This document shows positions 58,001 to 64,000 of a DNA stretch of 64,000 nt, one piece after another (within the stretch, counting starts at the first letter, position 1; each line of letters opens with the position of its first letter). The translations under genes were made by a program, and so were the position numbers. The DNA is from Hydractinia symbiolongicarpus. Its lineage: Eukaryota > Cnidaria > Hydrozoa > Anthoathecata > Hydractiniidae. Location: the NCBI RefSeq assembly GCF_029227915.1, contig NC_079886.1:22730501-22794500 (forward strand). Direction: 5' to 3'. A model generated the notes under the pieces. The model had not been told where the DNA came from and did not search any database. It saw nothing but the letters and a program-made list of their open reading frames with translations.

Positions 58001-60848
58001 TTTATAGCGCTTAGAAATCTTATAATTTAAAACCAAAGGTTTAATATTTTTTGCTATTTAAGTGATGTTTCTTCAACAATTTGTTTACCGTAATATTCAA
58101 CTTTTTCTCTTTTAATTTGATTAAATCGTATTTCTTTAAGTTTCTTTGGGACTGCTGGCCCTTTACACATTTTACATGTCGCTTTATCTTTAAAACAAAA
58201 ATTATAACATCTTGTATAAGAATGTTGGTATATAAAATCTTAATTATTTCGTTCCAGCATTTGGACTTCCATGTACTGAATCATCATCTTCATGTATATG
58301 CAAAGTGACGATGTATGGCAGGAGATGCCAATGTCCTGCTGGACAACGATATGTTAGGCTCAACGTATGCGTGGGTATGATATATATTTTTCTTTCTTCT
58401 GTTAGAACTGTCAAATCAAATTAAAATCCGCTTTAATCTTGCGTATTAAATATTGTGCGCCCCTCTCCCCCAGCAAAATAAGTTTTACAGCTAAAACTGA
58501 ATTATAAACATCCGGGAAACACCTAAAACAAAAGTCATTTTAAGCCACGCATTAAGAGATTTTCCCTTAAAAATAACAACAGCAACTTGGGGTTTAGTTT
58601 TATCTTTTTAGATGATTTAAGCAGTATAACTAATAACAACCCAATTCTTCAGTAAGCGTTGAGATGCTCTTGTTTTAGATTTGGACGAATGTGCCTTCAC
58701 TAAGCTTACATGCAGTGCTAACGCAGAATGTTTCAACACGCTTGGTTCATATCAATGTTTGTGTAAAAAGGGTTTTACTGGCGATGGAACTAAATGCTCA
58801 AACATCGACGAATGTATAGAATCTAATAATAACTGCTCCAAAGACGCCGTTTGTGTTGACACTATTGGTTCTTACAACTGTCGCTGTAATAGTGGATATC
58901 GCGATGTCAATGGCGTCGGCCGGAAATGCGACAACATTAACGAATGCGCGAAAAAAGACACTTATCAATGTCATGCTGATGCCGACTGTATAGACACTCC
59001 AGGCTCCTATAAATGCAAATGCAAGGAGGGTTTTACAGGCGATGGAAAGTTGTCTTGCGAAGATGTTAATGAATGCTCCAGTCAGATAAACAACTGCAGT
59101 AAACAAACCCAGGATTGTGTTAATACAGTTGGCAGTTTCAAATGTGTTTGTAAAGACAGATTCATTAAGGTTGGTGCTTCATGTTACCAATGCACTAGCA
59201 ACAGATTGGAATACTGTACTGAGAATTCCGATTGCAACCAGAATAAATGTGATTGCAAGAAGGGGTTCACTAAACGAAACGAAAAGTGCGAGGATACAGA
59301 CGAATGTAAGTTTAGTAGCACATGTGGTCCAGGGACATGCATTAACACCATTGGAAGCTATTTATGTGAGTGTGATCACGGGTTCACGCTTAACGATGAT
59401 AATACCACGTGTATCGATGTTGATGAATGTCGGATCTCCAAGGTTTCGTTGTGTAATGGTACATATCAGAGTTGTAAAAATGAGTACGGCAGTTACGCAT
59501 GCATCAGTAAGTGTTGTTTGTTTCTTTGTTTGTTTATATTTTGTCAATCAAAACATGGCAATTATTTCATGACAAAAGACACTAATACATACGTTTCTAG
59601 TTCATTAAGTCTGATTGACCATTTTAGTTCCACGCGTCGCCATTCTTGTAATATTTTGACGACAACATGGTGCAAATAAATGTGACAATGGCAGGTTCAT
59701 ATTTTAAAACTTCAACACTAGGAAACAATTCGTTTAAAATTTTTTGCTGATAAGTGACCTGAAATTCTTTATTAACGATACTGATACTGTAATGATTTAG
59801 ACACATATTCAGTAAATTCATTATGTCTCAAAACTTCTGTTTTTTTTACAAATTATAAGTTGAATATAAACGCAAAATTAATTGTCCGTGAGATATTATA
59901 AATATCTTTCAAGTACCCATTAATTTACATTGTTGTTTTTTACTTAAATGACCGCAACTCTGGTATCTGGAAAAAAAAAATAAATATCATATTTATATTA
60001 TCTTATAGACAATATATTTTTCTTTTATATCAAATAAATGACTTTTTTCTTACAAAGAAACAGAACTTTTAAGAAATAATGAATTTACTAATTATGTGTC
60101 TGAACGTGAGCAAAATATTACCAGTATTTTACAAGAAATTCTAAGTATTGCAAAAGAAATATTTTTAGATGACCGATTATTCAAATATTTGCGAAAGTTA
60201 TTTATGTCGATATAGACCATATCAGCAAAATAAGTACCGCACAAATTCATTCAGCAATAAATTTGGTCCCCTAATTAAGATAATGTAACGTAAAATCTGT
60301 TATGTAATTTACCACTTGAGTTCTGCCATGAAAATGGTTTAACTTTTGTTCATTTTAGAAAAGATAAACAAGAACTCAAGTTAAAATCCAAAACTTCTGC
60401 CGTGATTGTTTGTCACCATGAATTAAAGAATGCTTAATTTTAATTATAGTCCATTTCATAAAATTAATATCAATCTAAAATATACCAACAAGTTGGATAA
60501 ATATTTTTTTTAATACCTGTTTCTACTCACGTTACTGTTTTTTTAGCTGAAAAACCGAACACAGAGTTAAAAATTGGTTTGGGAGTTTCCATTCCTTTAG
60601 TAGTGATATTAGCAATCCTAATGGTCGTGATATACTTTTGCCATCGAAGACGTCAAGGTAACAAAGAACTGCAAAACTTTGACAACAAACTTAATGCGAT
60701 GTATTCAAACAAAGCCTATGATGACAAAGAGGACAATGATGATGTCAAACTCACCAGTGATACTGGTAATTTAGTCTCCAACAGGCCAGTTAGATATATA
60801 TTTAACAACGAGAATCAACCGAAGGAGGACGTAGAAAAAAATGCTTAA
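55069..60848 (+). CDS. Type I membrane protein with novel ectodomain and calcium-binding EGF repeats (5 exons)
   Basis: Exons: 55069-55174, 55901-57700, 58258-58374, 58679-59506, 60547-60848; all internal borders are phase 1; the product is 1050 residues. Residues 1-20 are a signal peptide (LFIPMILFLSCVNTYN). Residues 36-635, encoded by one 1.8-kb exon, form a Leu/Lys/Asn-rich, mainly helical region with many N-glycosylation sites and few cysteines that I cannot assign to a family. Residues 636-675 form a small cysteine-rich EGF-like module. Residues 675-950 carry EGF repeats with the calcium signature D-x-(D/N)-E-C: five regular repeats (DLDEC, NIDEC, NINEC, DVNEC, DTDEC), one irregular unit (846-880) and a final partial repeat. 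A membrane segment follows (about 960-983, SIPLVVILAILMVVIYF), then CHRRRQ and a 65-residue acidic tail without a known signalling motif. Surface adhesion or recognition is an inference from this layout; the ligand is unknown. Confidence 0.88.
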
Positions 60849-61036
60849 ATAAGGCCGAGTTGTTAAATGTAAATTATGTTAAGGGTTTTGTATGAAGCAA
60901 TTATATTTATATACTTTTGCTGTTCCTTTTGTTTTTCTTTGCCCTCCCTGGAAAGACGAACAAAGTAACAGTTAAAAAAACTCGTACTGAAAATAACACC
61001 GTGTATTTTGACCTTTAAAAAGATTTTTGTTATAAA
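60849..61036. other. Convergent 3' ends
   Basis: The EGF-repeat gene (+) and the esterase-like gene (-) converge with only 188 bases between stop codons, so their 3' UTRs probably overlap or abut. No clear AATAAA is visible for either in this gap. Confidence 0.5.
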
Positions 61037-62101
61037 TTATAGACTTTCTACAGCCTCTGTAGATTTCAGATGCTTTTGAATCACATCAAGAATAATATTG
61101 GCAGTCCATTTGCTTCCAATTCCAGTATAGTGGATTCCATCTGTTGTTAGCTCCTTTTTTCTTTGATTTAACATCTCCCAGACGTCAATAACTTTCCAAA
61201 TGCTTTTATCAAGTGTTTTTGCAGCTATATCATTTAACTCCTTGATTCGGTTTAATCCGAAACGTTTCTGTTTTAAAATCGGGTTTGCAATTGGCGTTGT
61301 AAGTTTAAATAAAGCCAATGTTTTTGCGTGAACATGTCCTGTGAGGCACTTCAGTTTATTTTTGTACGTTTCATTGGTTATTCTAAAATGCTGAATATCA
61401 TGAAGGCCAGAGTTGTATATCCAAACATCAGGGTATGGTTTTTGGTATTGATTGCAAAATAATTTCCAAGTTATCAACGTATTGCAGTCAGTGGAAAAGT
61501 TTCTGATATTGCAAGAGAATGATACCAGTGTGTCGTTAACGCTAAAGCTGCTATTCTGGATGATTTTCTCTCTTATGGAGTACGTATTAGTAAAATATTC
61601 TTTAAAATCATAATAATTATCACGCATTACTGAATCTCCTTCAAGATGAATCCATAATTTGTTTCTTAAAAACAATGTTTTTTCATAAGGTTTAAAAATT
61701 TTAAATTTACACTCTGGAGAAAACAATGTATACTTTAAATGCAGAATTGGAAAAATATGGGTTGTACCGAATCGATTGTTGGTAAATACGTATCCATTTT
61801 CATTACATCTTGAAGTTTTTTGCATTGTCTTGGTTCTATTCTCTTTTCCCCATGCACATCCCAACAAAGGTAAAATTGGGCGATGGGTAACTTGCCATAG
61901 CCAATTGGAAACACTAGAACAGTCATGTGACTCTTTAAAGATTTTTTGAGGCTTTGAGATCAAAACTACGCTCGGAAACTTAGCAATGGTGTTATTCGAG
62001 AATGTGGTAAACAGAAAAATCGCTGCTAATAAGCCATACAGGATAACAAAACCAGAACCCTTTGAACCAATTATCATCATTAAAGTGTCCTTCTTGAGCA
62101 T
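61037..62101 (-). CDS. Type II membrane SGNH/PC-esterase-like protein, intronless
   Basis: A single open frame of 354 residues. After a short basic N-terminus, residues 17-36 (FVILYGLLAAIFLFTTF) form a signal anchor, so the enzyme would face the Golgi lumen or cell exterior. The esterase motifs are in order: block I GDSVMR at 155-160 (nucleophile S157), NSGLHD at 230-235 and block V DGIHYTG with D321 and H324 near the end. GDSxxR plus DxxH is the pattern of the PC-esterase group, which includes NXPE C-terminal, PCED1 and plant TBL O-acetyltransferases. Such enzymes add or remove acyl groups, often on glycans; the substrate here is unknown. Cysteine pairs and several N-glycosylation sites fit a luminal domain. 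Its lack of introns stands out beside the multi-exon neighbours and could mean a retrocopy or an expanded intronless family. Confidence 0.75.
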   Translation of the reverse strand: MLKKDTLMMIIGSKGSGFVILYGLLAAIFLFTTFSNNTIAKFPSVVLISKPQKIFKESHDCSSVSNWLWQVTHRPILPLLGCAWGKENRTKTMQKTSRCNENGYVFTNNRFGTTHIFPILHLKYTLFSPECKFKIFKPYEKTLFLRNKLWIHLEGDSVMRDNYYDFKEYFTNTYSIREKIIQNSSFSVNDTLVSFSCNIRNFSTDCNTLITWKLFCNQYQKPYPDVWIYNSGLHDIQHFRITNETYKNKLKCLTGHVHAKTLALFKLTTPIANPILKQKRFGLNRIKELNDIAAKTLDKSIWKVIDVWEMLNQRKKELTTDGIHYTGIGSKWTANIILDVIQKHLKSTEAVESL

Positions 62102-62113
62102 TCCATTTGCCGA

Positions 62114-62151
62114 ACTGTAAACTAGCTATATCCACTGTAAACTAGCTATAT
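62114..62151. repeat. 18-bp direct repeat next to the esterase start codon
   Basis: ACTGTAAACTAGCTATAT at 62114-62131 and again, identical, at 62134-62151, a 20-bp period. On the minus strand it lies in the 5' UTR or promoter of the esterase-like gene, 13 bases from its ATG. Confidence 0.85.
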
Positions 62152-64000
62152 GTAAGAATGATTGTTTAAATTGGTATATGTAATATATATGCTAAATAAA
62201 ACAGGTTACCTTATAAAATTAGCAAAAAAAAACCAACAAAACAACAACTTTAGCGTAATATCTGTTCTATTTGATATTGCATCAACAAAGTTCAGTCTAT
62301 AGTGAGCATATATCAACTCGTTTAAAATACTATAGTACCAACTTAATATTCTTTTGAAAAGCCTTGTTTTAGGAAGTTACCACCGTATTCACATCTGTTA
62401 ATGTTTATGTCTTAAAACAAATTACAATGTGATTCAAAGAAACATGAACACATGATTGAAATCGCCGACATTATAAAAATTCGACGGAAACTCAGATCAA
62501 CTGGACACAAATACCACCAGATATAAAAAAAATTCATAGAACTAAATAAGTGCAAATAAAGTAGACAAGGTGGGGCGTAAAATAGGGCGGGTGTATAATC
62601 TAATGATGTCACATATGGGCCACCGTAGAATTCTTTGTGAGAACCTATCATGTAAATTCAAATACATTGTATTGCTGTTAAAAACAATTTTGAAAGAAAA
62701 CAAATAATCGGTTTAAGTAACGTATTTAGAACATATTTAGTGTCTACACGATAACATAGTTTTAAAGGGTTGTAAAGCAATTCATAATGTTTCGACAGTT
62801 AATCGAAAACCCGCCTAAAGTGGTTAAATAAAAACAAAAAGAAAAGAAAAGAGATCAGGAATTAAAAAAAAAGTTTCTGGATCATACCTCAAGTAAAAAC
62901 GTGAGCGTGGGCTTTCAAAGAAGATAGATACAAGTTACAAATCATTAAATGTGTAAAAATAAGAAAACTAAGCAACATTGAGCCTCAACCAAAATTTTTG
63001 TTCTTTAAAAAAGGCGTGCACGTGTTTAATTTTATTCTTTGAAGTGAGAATATTCTTAATGAAACAAAGGTTTCTATGGAAAGAAACATTTTTGGTCTTA
63101 AAAATTGAAAAAAAATTGAACTTCAGCGGCACAGTTGCTGAATCATAGTTCATCATATAATCCAAAGTTGTTTTTAGAAAAGCAGAACGATTGCGGGATA
63201 ACAACGCAGCAGGGCCAGAAGATTAACGAGCCCTGTATTTTTATGACATTAATTATTAATAAATTGTATTTTCACACATTTTCTAAATGGGTGGTTAAAC
63301 TAAAAAACAATGGAATGTCTTTCTCTTGATGGCTACGAGTCAATACAAACGCACACAAAACACGTTCATTTAGCCGGACTTCAAGAGCGGACACTCAGAG
63401 TACGCATGCGCAACCTGTTTAGAACAATTTTTTTTTTACCTAGATAAAATATAGGTATAAACAAACTTTAAGGAACCAGACAACAAGACTGACATTAGAT
63501 CCATATATAAACGAAGGCGAAATTATCTAAATAATAATTGCAGACAGGATGAGCAACACTTCAACGCTTGCAAGAATAACACAATTTGGATTTCACATAG
63601 TTCATAAAAAATAGCATAATTTGCTATGGAACTTGATTCCTTCACAAATTTGTCTTTAAATTATGTTATATATTTAACAACAGTTACTATCTCTTAATTA
63701 ATAGTTAAAAGAGATTGTTGCTTTTGAAACTGACTCCTTCAAACTTGAAAAGGGGGATATAATGCTAGTGATAAAGCTCGACGAATCCTTAAAAGGTTAA
63801 ATGTGCAGAGGCAGGCATATCATGGTCAAATCATTTATTGGTAATCATGTACACAAAATGCTTAAGGTAACTTATATCAATATTTTGCATAAAAAAATCT
63901 AACCTTGCAAAACAAAAATTTTATATATGCTCTAGTATATATTTTTATTAGGTTGGTAACATAAAAAAATTGCATAATAACCTGTGATGGTGTACAATGG
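62152..64000. other. Terminal intergenic region, no gene recognised
   Basis: AT-rich sequence with only short frames (62412-62651, 62968-63204, 63135-63329) that lack domains, splice signals or convincing composition. It presumably includes the promoter of the minus-strand esterase gene. Confidence 0.45.

Noticed and set aside
59117-59572. Second plus-strand frame of 151 codons and a minus-strand frame at 58798-59106
   Set aside because: Both are shadows of the EGF-repeat exon, produced by its regular cysteine codon pattern.

Overview
The window is animal genomic DNA. It is AT-rich, its genes have many short exons separated by AT-rich introns with clean GT/AG borders, and it carries many small transposons. 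The gene content fits a cnidarian, most likely a hydrozoan or other medusozoan: a Dickkopf-3-like Wnt-pathway gene, a calcium-binding-EGF membrane protein with an unfamiliar ectodomain, and an R2-like retroelement protein of a type I associate with cnidarian genomes. The species call is an inference; no rRNA, mitochondrial or marker gene is present.

Layout. (1) 2213-13112 (+): a 12-exon gene encoding a chromatin-reader-like protein with CW zinc finger, PWWP and ARID domains in that order. Its last intron holds a 128-bp minisatellite split by a piggyBac-type MITE. (2) 15148-23495 (+): a complete 12-exon ACMSD (tryptophan/kynurenine pathway decarboxylase) with every known metal and substrate residue in place. 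(3) 26429-31926 (+): a two-exon Dickkopf-3-like secreted protein with a 4.8-kb intron. (4) 36077-39433 (+): a nearly intact non-LTR retrotransposon with a zinc finger, reverse transcriptase and restriction-like endonuclease. It has a long poly(A) tail, a 14-bp target-site duplication and one in-frame stop. (5) 40545-41380 (-): a decayed second LINE fragment, followed by 42400-42960 (-), another possible coding ruin. (6) 43946-49272 (+): a 7-exon SH3BP5-like (Rab11 GEF family) coiled-coil gene with a long acidic tail. (7) 55069-60848 (+): a 5-exon type I membrane protein of 1050 residues (novel helical ectodomain, EGF repeats, one membrane segment, short tail). (8) 61037-62101 (-): an intronless type II membrane SGNH/PC-esterase-like protein.

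The genes share no evident pathway; each looks independently transcribed. I derived exon structures by matching splice sites and checking phase at every junction, and all five spliced genes close in frame to the stop. The remaining DNA holds Helitron-like miniature elements (including a head-to-tail pair), tRNA-derived SINEs, TTAA-flanked MITE ends, a family with AACCTCGTCCC ends, several long hairpins and two microsatellites.

The most interesting signals are the CW-PWWP-ARID combination, the 600-residue unrecognised ectodomain joined to EGF repeats, the Dickkopf-3-like protein lacking its last cysteine, and the young R2-like element with a YY1-like motif at its 5' end.
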